Source: Paraburkholderia nodosa DSM 21604 (GTDB lineage Bacteria > Pseudomonadota > Gammaproteobacteria > Burkholderiales > Burkholderiaceae). From it: a stretch of DNA of 51,642 nucleotides. Each line of letters opens with the position of its first letter. The stretch's first letter is position 1. Shown here in pieces: positions 17,803 to 26,004 of the stretch. The position numbers were made by a program, and so were the translations under genes. The stretch is taken from NCBI RefSeq assembly GCF_000519185.1, contig NZ_JAFA01000012.1, positions 144,761-196,402 on the forward strand, given 5' to 3'. The notes beneath the pieces are model-generated. The model was given only the letters and a program-made list of their open reading frames with translations. It was not told the DNA's origin and searched no databases.

Positions 17803-18186
17803 ATGGCGTTGATCGACCACCTCGACCATCTGGTGCTGACCTGCGTGGACCCCGAGGCTACGAAGCACTTCTATACGGAAGTGTTGCAGATGCAACTGGA
17901 GACCTTCGGCGCGGGGCGGCTCGCGTTTCGCTTCGGCAACCAGAAGATCAATCTGCATGTGCGCGGTGCGGAATTCGAGCCCAAGGCGCATGTGCCGGTG
18001 CCGGGTGCCCTCGATCTGTGCTTCATCGCCGCGGTACCGCTCGATGCGGTGATCGCGCACCTCGCAGAGATGAACTGGCCGATCGTCGAAGGTCCGGTCG
18101 AGCGCACGGGCGCGACGCAGAAGATTCGCTCCGTCTATGTGCGCGACCCGGATCTGAATCTCATCGAAATTTCCGAGCCGATCTAG
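17803..18186 (+). CDS. VOC (glyoxalase/dioxygenase-fold) family protein
   Basis: A 127-residue single-unit VOC protein. The N-terminal histidine (LIDHLDHLVLTCVD) and C-terminal glutamate (NLIEISEPI) are the usual metal ligands of the fold. Such proteins act as lyases, isomerases, epimerases or dioxygenases. AAGGAG precedes the ATG by a proper distance and the gene follows the HMG-CoA-lyase-like gene by 13 bases, so it is in the same operon. A role as an epimerase or an accessory step in the same pathway is only a guess. Confidence 0.85.
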   Translation: MALIDHLDHLVLTCVDPEATKHFYTEVLQMQLETFGAGRLAFRFGNQKINLHVRGAEFEPKAHVPVPGALDLCFIAAVPLDAVIAHLAEMNWPIVEGPVERTGATQKIRSVYVRDPDLNLIEISEPI

Positions 18187-18389
18187 AGCGGTTTATCCCT
18201 CTCGCCAGTTTTCGCCGTTTTCGCCGTTGAGCCGGGGGGCGCCGGTTGGGCGGCGAGCACGCCGGCCCGCGTGGCCGGCACGCGGGCGTGCATCGCAGCA
18301 CGTCCGCCTCTCCATTCCCACATCTGCACTTCCTCCCAGGCCCGCGATGCAGGACAATCGTCTCTCGCGCCGGCTTTGCCCCATTCATC

Positions 18390-19295
18390 ATGGTCAATCC
18401 ACTTCACTTCGATCTGCAGTCGCTGCGGGTCTTTCTGCTCGTCGCGGAACACGGCAGCCTCACCAAGGCCGCCGAGCACGGGCAGCTCACGCTTTCGGCC
18501 GTCAGCAAGCGCATTGCCGAACTCGAAAGCGTGACCGACTGCGCCTTGTTCCTCCGTCGCGCGCGCGGCGTGGATCTCACGCCCGCGGGGCATGCGCTGC
18601 TGGAGCACGCCACGCGCGTGGTCGATCAGGTCAATCGCATGGCCACCGAAATGAGCGATTACGCCGCCGGCGTGCGCGGGCACGTGCGTATGTGGGCGAA
18701 TACGTCGGCGATCGTGCAGTTTCTGCCCGTCGATCTCGCTTGCTTCCTGAATGAGCATCCGGGCATCAAGGTCAGTCTCGAAGAGCGGCTGAGCCACGAA
18801 ATCGTCGAGGCGCTCGGCGCGGGCAAGGCCGACCTCGGCGTGTTCGCCGACAATGTGCCCGCGCCCGGCATCGAGCGGCGGCTCTATCGCCGCGACGAAC
18901 TCGTGCTGCTCGTGCCGCGCAGTCACCGCTTTGCGCAACTCGACGTGATTCGCTTCGCCGATACGCTCGACGAAGACTACGTGGGCCTGAGCGATGGCAG
19001 CTCGCTGCTCGCGCGCATGACGGACGCGGCATTTGCCATCGAGCGATCGCTGAAGCTGCGCATCCAGGCCTCGAACTTCGACGGCGTGTTTCGCATGATC
19101 GAAGCGGGGCTGGGGATCGGCGTGCTGCCGCGCGACGCGGTGAGCGACGAGCGCGGCAAGGCCGGCGTCGTCAAGGTCAAGCTGGCGGACACGTGGGCTA
19201 CGCGCACGCTTTGGGTCGGTATGAAGGCGGATAGCGCGCCAAGCTCGGACATCGTGAGCCTGTTCGACTACATGTCGGCGCGCGCGGCGCAATGA
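18390..19295 (+). CDS. LysR-family transcriptional regulator
   Basis: A 301-residue LysR protein: winged helix at residues 5-65 (FDLQSLRVFLLVAEHGSLTK, then LTLSAVSKRIAELE) and a LysR substrate-binding domain. The ATG of MVNPLHFDLQS is chosen; the open frame before it (48 codons) has no regulator character. It lies 203 bases after the VOC gene in the same direction and is the best candidate regulator for the CoA-transferase and lyase operon or the convergent MFS gene. The leader holds a short direct repeat of TTTTCGCCG but no clear promoter. Confidence 0.93.
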   Translation: MVNPLHFDLQSLRVFLLVAEHGSLTKAAEHGQLTLSAVSKRIAELESVTDCALFLRRARGVDLTPAGHALLEHATRVVDQVNRMATEMSDYAAGVRGHVRMWANTSAIVQFLPVDLACFLNEHPGIKVSLEERLSHEIVEALGAGKADLGVFADNVPAPGIERRLYRRDELVLLVPRSHRFAQLDVIRFADTLDEDYVGLSDGSSLLARMTDAAFAIERSLKLRIQASNFDGVFRMIEAGLGIGVLPRDAVSDERGKAGVVKVKLADTWATRTLWVGMKADSAPSSDIVSLFDYMSARAAQ

Positions 19296-19299
19296 AAAT

Positions 19300-19333
19300 C
19301 GGGGCGACCCCGCATGACGCGGAGGCCGCCCCG
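19300..19333. terminator. Convergent terminator between LysR and MFS genes
   Basis: CGGGGCG at 19300-19306 pairs with CGCCCCG at 19327-19333, and an inner CCGC / GCGG pair lengthens the hairpin. It sits four bases after the LysR stop and 32 bases from the end of the convergent transporter gene, so it probably serves both. Confidence 0.7.
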
Positions 19334-19364
19334 TTGATAGAGGGACGCTCGAGGCATCGGCCGG

Positions 19365-20810
19365 TCAGACCGGATTGATCTCGTCCTGGCTGCGCCGCGT
19401 GGTGAGGGGGCCGAGCGCACGCAGGGTCACGGCGACGATGGCCAGCGCGACGGAGATCACGCCGAACATCGCGATCGGGCCGTGCTGCGTGAGCACCGGC
19501 AACAGGATGAACGGCAGGGCGCTGCTCATGATGCGCGAGAGCGAATAGGTGCTGCCGATCGCCGTCGAGCGCACGCTGGCCGGGAAAATCTCGGCCTGGT
19601 ACACGTGGTAAGCGTTGCTGAACACATTCGACGCGCAGGTCGTCAGCACGCCGAAGCAAACGATCAGCGCAGCCTGTCCCGAGTACGCGAAGCCAAGGCC
19701 AAAAATCGCAATGGAGATGAGCGAGGCGATCACGAGCGTGCGGCGCTCGATCCAGTTGAGCAGCGGCACGGAGAGCAGTGAGCCGATCGGGTAGCCGAGA
19801 AACGAAAGGGCGACGAACAGCGTGCTGCCCGTCACGTCGATGCCGCGGCTTTTCACGACGACGCCCGCAAGCGTGCCGAAGCCGTAGTAGCCGAAGGCCT
19901 GGAACAGGTGAAACACGACGAGCATGATATAGCGCTTGTCATAGGGCGCGCGCCGCAGTACGGCAATGCGCTCGGAGAGACGCAGCGGGTGCTGGCGCGT
20001 TTGCGGTTCGGCGAAGCGCTTCGGCATCGGCGCACCGGCGCTTTGCGCGAAGCGGCCCAGCATCGCATAGGCTTCGTCGGCGCGGCCTTGCGCCAGCAGC
20101 CAGCGCGGGCTTTCCGGCAGGCGATGCTGCACGGCCAGCACGAACAGGGCGCCGAGGCTGCCGATGGCGAGAATGATGCGCCATCCCGCCATGCCGGCAG
20201 GATGGATCGGGTTGAGCCAAACCGCGAGGAAGCCGACCAGCGGCACCGCGACATACGAGGTGGTATAGGCCCACGCGGCCATCCTGCCGCGTTTTTCCTT
20301 CGGGAGGATTTCCGAAAGGAAGCTATCGGCCACGGGATAGATTGCGCCGACGCCCACGCCGGTCAGAAAGCGGCAGACCACGAGCATGGTGGCGTTCACG
20401 GAAAACGCGGCGAGCAGCGAGAACGCGCTGTACCACACGAGCGTGAACAGGAAGGCGCGCCGCCGGCCGATGCGGTCGGCGAGACTGCCGAGGAAAAGCG
20501 AGCCGAAAAACATGCCGACGAAGGCGGAGGCCAGCAAGAGCTTGAACGCGAGGCTGTGCGCATCGAGTCCGTATTCGTTCTGCAGCGCGGAGCCGATCGA
20601 ACTGACGAGGAAGATCTCGTACATGTCGAAGAAGAGGCCAATGCCGATCACCCACACCACGAAGCGGTGCAGCGCGCCCACGGGCATGTCGTCCATGAAG
20701 CTGCTGAGCGTGACGCCTTGGGTGCTTTGAAACGGGGCTTCCGCAGCGAGCGGGCGGCGTGGCGCTTCGCCCGGCGCGCTGCCGCCGAGGTCGAGGGGAT
20801 GGCTGTTCAT
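19365..20810 (-). CDS. MFS transporter (sugar porter / aromatic acid type)
   Basis: A 481-residue inner-membrane carrier with about twelve helices and a 45-residue cytoplasmic N-terminus. It shows GSLADRIGRRRAF in loop 2-3, the duplicated half-motif WIERRTLV, and the DMYEIFLVSS start of helix 1. Such carriers move sugars, niacin, aromatic or organic acids with protons. It faces the HMG-CoA-lyase-type operon across a shared terminator and is the obvious candidate importer for it, though this is inference from position. Confidence 0.9.
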   Translation of the reverse strand: MNSHPLDLGGSAPGEAPRRPLAAEAPFQSTQGVTLSSFMDDMPVGALHRFVVWVIGIGLFFDMYEIFLVSSIGSALQNEYGLDAHSLAFKLLLASAFVGMFFGSLFLGSLADRIGRRRAFLFTLVWYSAFSLLAAFSVNATMLVVCRFLTGVGVGAIYPVADSFLSEILPKEKRGRMAAWAYTTSYVAVPLVGFLAVWLNPIHPAGMAGWRIILAIGSLGALFVLAVQHRLPESPRWLLAQGRADEAYAMLGRFAQSAGAPMPKRFAEPQTRQHPLRLSERIAVLRRAPYDKRYIMLVVFHLFQAFGYYGFGTLAGVVVKSRGIDVTGSTLFVALSFLGYPIGSLLSVPLLNWIERRTLVIASLISIAIFGLGFAYSGQAALIVCFGVLTTCASNVFSNAYHVYQAEIFPASVRSTAIGSTYSLSRIMSSALPFILLPVLTQHGPIAMFGVISVALAIVAVTLRALGPLTTRRSQDEINPV

Positions 20811-21127
20811 GCTGTCTCCAGTATTTTCGATGCCGCGTCACGAGCCGCGGTCGGCGCGCAACTCCGTACGAACGGTACGGAACAGGCGTGATGGCAAGTG
20901 TGGGAGATTTTCGCGAGCGCGAAAATTGAGGAAGGGTGAAGCGTGCTTTCCCGCCGGGAAAGGCTGGGGCGGGGCGGCGCGTTCGCGGCGCGCCTTTGCG
21001 CCCGAACTGCGCCCAACTTTGCTTTTGCGAGCCCCGGAGAGGCGCCGCAGTTGACGATGATCCGCGTCGCGGCTGCGGTCCGTCATACCATCACAGGGCG
21101 CCCCTGGCGGAGGTAAATGGCGATCGG
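20811..21127 (-). promoter_or_regulatory. Leader region of the MFS gene with two palindromes; no gene seen
   Basis: This 317-base stretch holds no convincing gene on either strand. Two perfect palindromes lie in it: ATTTTCGCG-AG-CGCGAAAAT at 20907-20926 and CTTTCCC-GCC-GGGAAAG at 20946-20962. They are 19 bases apart, about 100-150 bases upstream of the transporter start. They could be an operator and a hairpin (possible terminator for the upstream hydrolase gene, which however ends 165 bases away). Confidence 0.4.
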
Positions 21128-21970
21128 CTAAAGCGAATCTATCCATGAAGCCACAGCGGCGTTCACGTCGTCCGGGCAGTCCTGCATGATCCAATGCCCC
21201 GCGTTGGACCATGCTTGCACTTTCGATTTTGGGTGGGAGAACCACGGCCGCATGGCGTCGGCCTGGACTGGGTCGACACACAGGTGATAGAACGGGACCT
21301 GCAAGCCTGCACAGAATCTTGCGCTCGCGTCTCCGATGCCTATCTGATCGTCGCCGAAGAACAAAGGGGCGAAGGATTCGCGAATGACGTGCAGCGGCAT
21401 GGCTTGCAGCCGGCTCGCGTGCCGACGCTTGTGAGCCGGATCGGTCGCGGGCCCGTAGACGCGCTCGAACAACGCGGCGACGACGGCGCGAGGATCGCCT
21501 GTGTTCAGCTCATGCGCAGTTTTCTCGAAGACTTCAGCGGCATCGCCCGAAAATCCAATTGGCGCGTCAACGGAGACGACGGCGCTGACCAGATCGGGCC
21601 GGCGCGCTGCGAGACGGGCTGCGATCTGGCCGCCCATCGAATGTCCCACGACGATGAATCGCTCGTTCGGGTAGCGCGTCGCAATCAGCGCCTCGATGTC
21701 GGCAACATAGTCCTTCGGCGAATAAGCGCCGGACGGCGGAACCTCGGACGCGCCGTGCCCGCGCAGATCAACGGCGACGACGTGATACCTGCGCTCGAAG
21801 AAGTGCAATTGCTCACTCCAGTCCTGGGAATCGCAGGTCCAGCCGTGCAAAAACATCACGTTCTTCCCAGTGCCGCGGTCCGATGCAGAAAGTCGTGCAG
21901 TGGATACGTTCGTTGGAACAGCGAAATCGGCTACGTCGAGTAGTGCCGAACTGCTCGGGCCTGCTTCCAT
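21128..21970 (-). CDS. Alpha/beta hydrolase
   Basis: A 280-residue alpha/beta-hydrolase-fold enzyme. The oxyanion region FLHGWTCDSQDW, the nucleophile elbow VVGHSMGGQIAA (Ser) and the late histidine in NAGHWIMQDCPDD are all present, so it should be catalytically active, probably on an ester, lactone or C-C bond. The ATG before EAGPSSS is chosen because GGAGA lies at good spacing; an upstream in-frame start would add 19 residues. It is divergent from an HxlR regulator gene, which is probably its controller. Substrate unknown. Confidence 0.88.
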   Translation of the reverse strand: MEAGPSSSALLDVADFAVPTNVSTARLSASDRGTGKNVMFLHGWTCDSQDWSEQLHFFERRYHVVAVDLRGHGASEVPPSGAYSPKDYVADIEALIATRYPNERFIVVGHSMGGQIAARLAARRPDLVSAVVSVDAPIGFSGDAAEVFEKTAHELNTGDPRAVVAALFERVYGPATDPAHKRRHASRLQAMPLHVIRESFAPLFFGDDQIGIGDASARFCAGLQVPFYHLCVDPVQADAMRPWFSHPKSKVQAWSNAGHWIMQDCPDDVNAAVASWIDSL

Positions 21971-22093
21971 TCTGTATTCTCCGTGGTGATCGAGCCGATC
22001 GGGCGCTTTGCGCCCAGGCAGAGCCATTCAGGCGCCAGGGATCGAAGCAATATGCGTGATACTCATGGTATACGTTGGAGATCTACGGTCAAT

Positions 22094-22113
22094 TACGCAC
22101 CGCGAAGTGCGTA
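22094..22113. promoter_or_regulatory. Inverted repeat, candidate HxlR operator
   Basis: TACGCAC-N6-GTGCGTA is a perfect 7-bp inverted repeat 21 bases before the HxlR start. A second shorter one, ATAC-N5-GTAT, lies at 22059-22071. Both are in the 164-base divergent region between hydrolase and regulator, as expected for an autoregulated HxlR pair. Confidence 0.5.
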
Positions 22114-22134
22114 GATATACAGGAGGATATCTGT

Positions 22135-22506
22135 ATGGCTTGCGAGGTTGACTCGGTATTCTTTGCGGACTGTGCCGCGCGTTCGTTTTTCGATCAGGTG
22201 GCCAACAAGTGGTCGGTGATGATCCTGACGCTGCTCACGGAGAAACCGACACGGTTCAATGAAATCAAGCGGCGGCTGGAAGGCATCACACACAAGGCGC
22301 TTACGCAGGCTCTGCGGCGTCTCGAGCGCAATGGTCTGATTGCGCGCGAAGTGATCCATGCCTCGCCGGTGGCGGTCGAATATTCGATTACCGAATTGGG
22401 GCGCACGCTGCAAGTGCCGTTTGGCGCCGTATATGATTGGTCGATCAAGCATCTGGACGAGATTGAGCACGCCCGGGATGCCTACGATCAAAGGGAAGGT
22501 CAGTGA
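22135..22506 (+). CDS. HxlR-family transcriptional regulator
   Basis: A 123-residue MarR-like winged-helix protein of the HxlR family. The family cysteine near the N-terminus (ADCAARSFFDQVANKWSVMI) and the helix LTQALRRLERNGLIAREV are evident. HxlR proteins usually sense reactive aldehydes, quinones or disulfide stress through that cysteine. A strong AGGAGG precedes the ATG of MACEVDS; an ATG 20 codons upstream is less likely. Divergent from the alpha/beta hydrolase gene and 19 bases from a convergent LysR gene. Confidence 0.93.
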   Translation: MACEVDSVFFADCAARSFFDQVANKWSVMILTLLTEKPTRFNEIKRRLEGITHKALTQALRRLERNGLIAREVIHASPVAVEYSITELGRTLQVPFGAVYDWSIKHLDEIEHARDAYDQREGQ

Positions 22507-22525
22507 CTTCGATTAAACAGGATGT

Positions 22526-23392
22526 CTAAGAATCAGAGAAATGCGGTTCGCCGCCGACACATTCCACCAGAAATGCCATGACGGCCTTGACGGCCGGCGT
22601 GCGACGGAGGTCGGGATAGGTCACGAGCCAAAGCGGCGTTTCCGGCGGCGCTGCGGGCCCGCCGACCCTGACGAGTGCCGTGTCGCCATCGCCGATCATC
22701 GTCGGCAGGAGCGCGACGCCGACACCGTTTCGAGCCGCCGCCTGCTGGCCGATCACATCGCCTGTTTCGAATACGATGGGGCGCCCGTCGAGATAGACGC
22801 GCAGCCAGCGCTGATGACTCACATGATCCAGTGACGCGTCATAAGCGATGAACTCCCATTGCGCCGCGGGGCGCGAGGCGTAGTCATGGCTGGCATACAA
22901 GCCGAAGCGGATCGCCCCGATCCGCCGCGTGACCAGGCTGCCTTCCTTGGGCTCGACCATCCGGATGGCAACGTCGGCGACACCGCGATCCAGTGGTGCG
23001 ATGCCGGCGGCACCTTCCATGACGATCTTCACAGTTGGGTTGGCTTCGCGGAACGCGCGCATGTGCTGCGCGATGCAATGGCTGCCGAGGGTAGGCGGCA
23101 CGCTGATGCGTACCGTGCCGGACAACGAGGAGGAAGCACGCAACGCATGGGCCTCGACCGCCAGCGCGCCTTCGACCATTGGTGCGGCCAGCGCGGCGAT
23201 CGCTTTGCCGTCCTCGGTCAGGCGAACGCTGCGAGGCAGGCGATAAACGAGCTTCAACCCGAGTGCCGTCTCCAGCGACGCGACACGCCGCCCGATGGTC
23301 GCATGTTCGACCGACAGCGCGCCCGCGGCGCCGGAGAGCGTCCCCACGCGCGCGAGCACGACAAAGTAGCATAGATCCTGCCAGTCGAACAT
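22526..23392 (-). CDS. LysR-family transcriptional regulator
   Basis: A 288-residue LysR protein of the subgroup with the DWQDLCYFVVLARVGTLS start and HATIGRRVASLETALG recognition helix, which lacks a typical long effector domain. It is divergent from the NIPSNAP-protein gene. An imperfect palindrome, AGAGGGAATTCTCCTCT (23422-23438), lies in the 117-base shared region and is a candidate binding site. The regulator probably controls its neighbour and itself. Confidence 0.93.
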   Translation of the reverse strand: MFDWQDLCYFVVLARVGTLSGAAGALSVEHATIGRRVASLETALGLKLVYRLPRSVRLTEDGKAIAALAAPMVEGALAVEAHALRASSSLSGTVRISVPPTLGSHCIAQHMRAFREANPTVKIVMEGAAGIAPLDRGVADVAIRMVEPKEGSLVTRRIGAIRFGLYASHDYASRPAAQWEFIAYDASLDHVSHQRWLRVYLDGRPIVFETGDVIGQQAAARNGVGVALLPTMIGDGDTALVRVGGPAAPPETPLWLVTYPDLRRTPAVKAVMAFLVECVGGEPHFSDS

Positions 23393-23509
23393 GGTTATTT
23401 CCAGACAGAATGTGTGAGCAAAGAGGGAATTCTCCTCTGAATGGGACCAGTCTAAGCTCGTTCGTCAAGGACGTCCGAAGGGGGCGTTCATGGACTCAGG
23501 AGATTCGCT

Positions 23510-24121
23510 ATGCATTACGAACTGACTACGCTGTCGTCGCACATTTTGAAGCTTCCGCAGGTGATCGCGAATGCGCAGACGTGGCTCGATCGTCCGGTGG
23601 CCACGGGACGCAGGCTCGGGATCTGGACCTCGGAAAACGGCCGGCTCGGAAGCGTGCGCGTTCTGCGCGGCTTTGCCGATGCGGAAGAACTGGCGCGCGA
23701 ACGGTACCGCGAGTTGCACCATCCCGATCCGTTCGGGGCCGCCAGCAGTGCGTGTACGTTCGAGAGCGAGAGCTACGCCGGTTTTCCGTTTCTCCCGGCC
23801 GTCGAGCCGGGAGTGTTCGGCAAGTACTACGAGTTCCGGACCTATTGGCTCAAGCCAGGCGGACTGACGCCGACCATCGAGGCATGGAAGGCGGCGATGC
23901 CCGAGCGCTCAAAACGGTCGCCGCTGACACTCAATATGTATGCGCTCGATGGCGCGCCGCGCATCACGCACATCTGGCCTTGGAACAGCCTCGATGAGCG
24001 CATCGCGATTCGCGCCAAATCGTTTGCCGACGGCATCTGGCCGCCGAAAGGCGGACCGGAGCAATTCCACGAAGCGACTTCCACGATCTGGATTCCGACC
24101 GTCGACTCGCCGCTTCGTTGA
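23510..24121 (+). CDS. NIPSNAP family protein
   Basis: A 203-residue cytoplasmic protein of the NIPSNAP family (dimeric alpha-beta barrel fold). Two half-domains are visible; the second has KYYEFRTYWLKPGG, the IEAWKAAMPER segment and ITHIWPWNSLDERIAIRAK, which are typical. Bacterial NIPSNAP proteins have no firm biochemical role but often lie near oxidoreductases and regulators. AGGAG precedes the ATG. Divergent from the LysR gene above, which is the likely regulator. Confidence 0.88.
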   Translation: MHYELTTLSSHILKLPQVIANAQTWLDRPVATGRRLGIWTSENGRLGSVRVLRGFADAEELARERYRELHHPDPFGAASSACTFESESYAGFPFLPAVEPGVFGKYYEFRTYWLKPGGLTPTIEAWKAAMPERSKRSPLTLNMYALDGAPRITHIWPWNSLDERIAIRAKSFADGIWPPKGGPEQFHEATSTIWIPTVDSPLR

Positions 24122-24171
24122 CTTCGTCCGGTAGCTTGCCGATCGCGCTCTGAGTCGGGTTCGATTGCGAG

Positions 24172-24519
24172 TCAATTGCGGTAACTAAAGGAAAAGCTGA
24201 CGGGCGCTAAACCGGGCTCGACGCCGGCGGGCTGCAGCATGTCATCTTCGTTGGCCGGATGCTGCGCGGCCAGGGCGCCGCCCGGGGCATCTCCGGGTGA
24301 CGCCAGGCGGAAGCGCCGGCGATGCTGACGCAGCGCCCGCGCGAGTACGGTGGTGGCGTCCGGGGCCGAGGCCGCCGGCACGACGCGCAGGCGCCCATGT
24401 TCCCAGTACTCGATGGTCACGTCGTATTCGAGCAGCAGCGCGAACACGGCGGGGTGCTCGCGTTTCGCGTCCGCGAGCGACGGGCAGCCACGCTTCAGCG
24501 CCGTGAGCGTCCAGCGCAC
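24172..24519 (-). CDS. Hypothetical protein or gene remnant
   Basis: An open frame of 115 codons from a GTG that has no ribosome-binding site. The frame is in fact open back to a stop near 24650 without a good ATG. The part LEYVAHALGHPIYVRWTLTA and the following KREHPAVFALLLEYDVTIEY read like a real folded protein, while the C-terminal 40 residues look like low-complexity shadow. It may be the surviving middle of a gene whose N-terminus was lost. I do not recognise it. From 24122 to 24171 and 24520 to 24867 I see no other gene; a perfect 16-bp palindrome, TCGAAGCGCGCTTCGA, lies at 24756. Confidence 0.35.
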   Translation of the reverse strand: MRWTLTALKRGCPSLADAKREHPAVFALLLEYDVTIEYWEHGRLRVVPAASAPDATTVLARALRQHRRRFRLASPGDAPGGALAAQHPANEDDMLQPAGVEPGLAPVSFSFSYRN

Positions 24520-24867
24520 GTAGATGGGGTGACCGAGGGCGTGCGCGACGTATTCGAGCGCTGCCTCCGTCGCCTGCGGCAGGCGCTGCGGCGGCCTACA
24601 GACGCCGAGACGAGGTGAGGGGGATGTACGAAGGTCAAGAAGCGCCCGTAGTCAGTGCACGGCTTCGCGGACATGCCCCTTCGGTAGCCGCTCAAGGGTG
24701 GCGACGTGTAAGGGGCGACGACTGCCGTGCGTTGAGTGCAGACGATTGTCATTGTTCGAAGCGCGCTTCGAGGAGCCCAATGTAGGGTTCCGCAGCGACA
24801 AGTAGTCGATAGTCTCAATTCGGTCCGGCCATTGCGATTTGACCTGCGCCTTGCCGCGCCGAACGGG

Positions 24868-25521
24868 TCAAGCAGGCGCCGTGCTGAGCGCGTTCCAGAC
24901 CACTCGCGTTGCATGCTTGAACGAGCGCAGGTTCGGTGTATTGCGCCCCGCACGCCGCAGGAACACGATCAAGCCCTGCCAGTGCGAGTAGATGAGCGCG
25001 CCTCGTATCTGACATTCACTGGTGGCGAGCTTCGGATTCATCTGGGCGACAAGACCGCTGAACAACGTCTGAAATTCGCCGCTGACCGCTTCGTCCATCT
25101 CCCGCACCATCTCGTGGTGCTCGGCGAGGCACCAGACTTCAAGTGCGAAAGGGCTCACCACATTCCCGGGACCCGTGAGGGCATCGAATGTCTCGTCGAG
25201 AAGCGCTTCAAGCCGCGCTTCCGGTGCGCGTGACGCATCTTCGGCGATTTGCCTGAAACGGCTCAAATAGCGCTTGGCTAGTTCGGCAATGGTTGCCTGC
25301 AAAAGCGAATCGCGGCTGCCAAAGTAGTGCTGCAAGGTCGCGAGTCGCACCTCGGCGGCGGCGGCCACCCGCCGTTGTGTGAAGCCCGCGTTGCCTTCGT
25401 TTGCAAACACACGTATCGCCGCCTCGAGAATCTCGGGCACGCGCGTCTCGCGCCGCCCGCGTTGTGCTCCCTTCTTGTCGTTTTCACCGGCGCAATCGAG
25501 CGCAATGGTCAAAGATTTCAT
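24868..25521 (-). CDS. TetR-family transcriptional regulator
   Basis: A 217-residue TetR repressor: DNA-binding helices at residues 27-75 (RVPEILEAAIRVFANEG, FTQRRVAAAAEVRLATLQHY) followed by an all-helical ligand domain. A TTGGTCA site lies five bases before its ATG and three more lie further out, so autorepression is likely. It is divergent from two small hypothetical genes and the catabolic island beyond them. The inducer cannot be guessed from sequence. Confidence 0.93.
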   Translation of the reverse strand: MKSLTIALDCAGENDKKGAQRGRRETRVPEILEAAIRVFANEGNAGFTQRRVAAAAEVRLATLQHYFGSRDSLLQATIAELAKRYLSRFRQIAEDASRAPEARLEALLDETFDALTGPGNVVSPFALEVWCLAEHHEMVREMDEAVSGEFQTLFSGLVAQMNPKLATSECQIRGALIYSHWQGLIVFLRRAGRNTPNLRSFKHATRVVWNALSTAPA

Positions 25522-25526
25522 CGTAT

Positions 25527-25710
25527 TTGGTCAGACGACTGGGTATTGTTGCGCGTAAACATTGCGGTTGACCAATTGTACGCTTTTTCCAGTGGACGGG
25601 CGGCATGCGTCGAATTCCCGTATCAAAGCGTTTCTACTAGGTGAAAAGCCTGGCCATCCCATTCTTGCGTTATTGGTCATGTGACAACTATTATTTGGTC
25701 AAAAGACCAA
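25527..25710. promoter_or_regulatory. Cluster of TTGGTCA sites, candidate TetR operators
   Basis: Four copies of the same element lie between the TetR gene and the first small gene: TTGGTCA at 25527, TTGACCAA (the reverse complement) at 25568, TTGGTCA at 25673, and the perfect palindrome TTGGTC-AAAA-GACCAA at 25695-25710. The last lies 26 bases before the plus-strand small gene; the first is five bases from the TetR start. This spacing lets one protein control both directions. Confidence 0.65.
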
Positions 25711-25736
25711 GGCGTGGTGATGCCAGGAGAACTGCG

Positions 25737-25973
25737 ATGAGAAGCCGAACGGATTCCCTGCATGGAATCGTCGACAAGTGGTTGGGGCCTGCGGGAGTGA
25801 GCGCCACGGTCAGGCGCGAGCGGGCCTGCGCGAATCGCTGCATACGCATCGAGGTCGCGCGAGGGGCCGAGACGTTGTCGATGCGATTTTTCCGTCACGT
25901 AGACGGTTCATGGCGGGTGTTCCCCCCAGCCCGTCCCGGACCCTGTATGGGCACGCAGGCACTGCGGAGCTGA
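25737..25973 (+). CDS. Small hypothetical protein
   Basis: A 78-residue basic protein. AGGAGA lies correctly before the ATG at codon 33 of a longer open frame. The middle (CIRIEVARGAETLSMRFF, then DGSWRVFPP) reads as paired beta strands. It lies just after the palindromic TetR-type operator, so it is probably under TetR control. I do not recognise a family. Confidence 0.55.
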   Translation: MRSRTDSLHGIVDKWLGPAGVSATVRRERACANRCIRIEVARGAETLSMRFFRHVDGSWRVFPPARPGPCMGTQALRS

Positions 25974-26004
25974 CTCGACGCGAATTCGGATGAGGACGAA
26001 GGCA

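Noticed and set aside
22094..22113. Reading the HxlR upstream repeat as a terminator
   Set aside because: It lies between divergent genes just before a start codon, with no U-tract, so an operator is more likely.
24756..24771. TCGAAGCGCGCTTCGA palindrome as an insertion-sequence end or attachment site
   Set aside because: There is no matching second copy, no transposase or integrase and no target duplication nearby.
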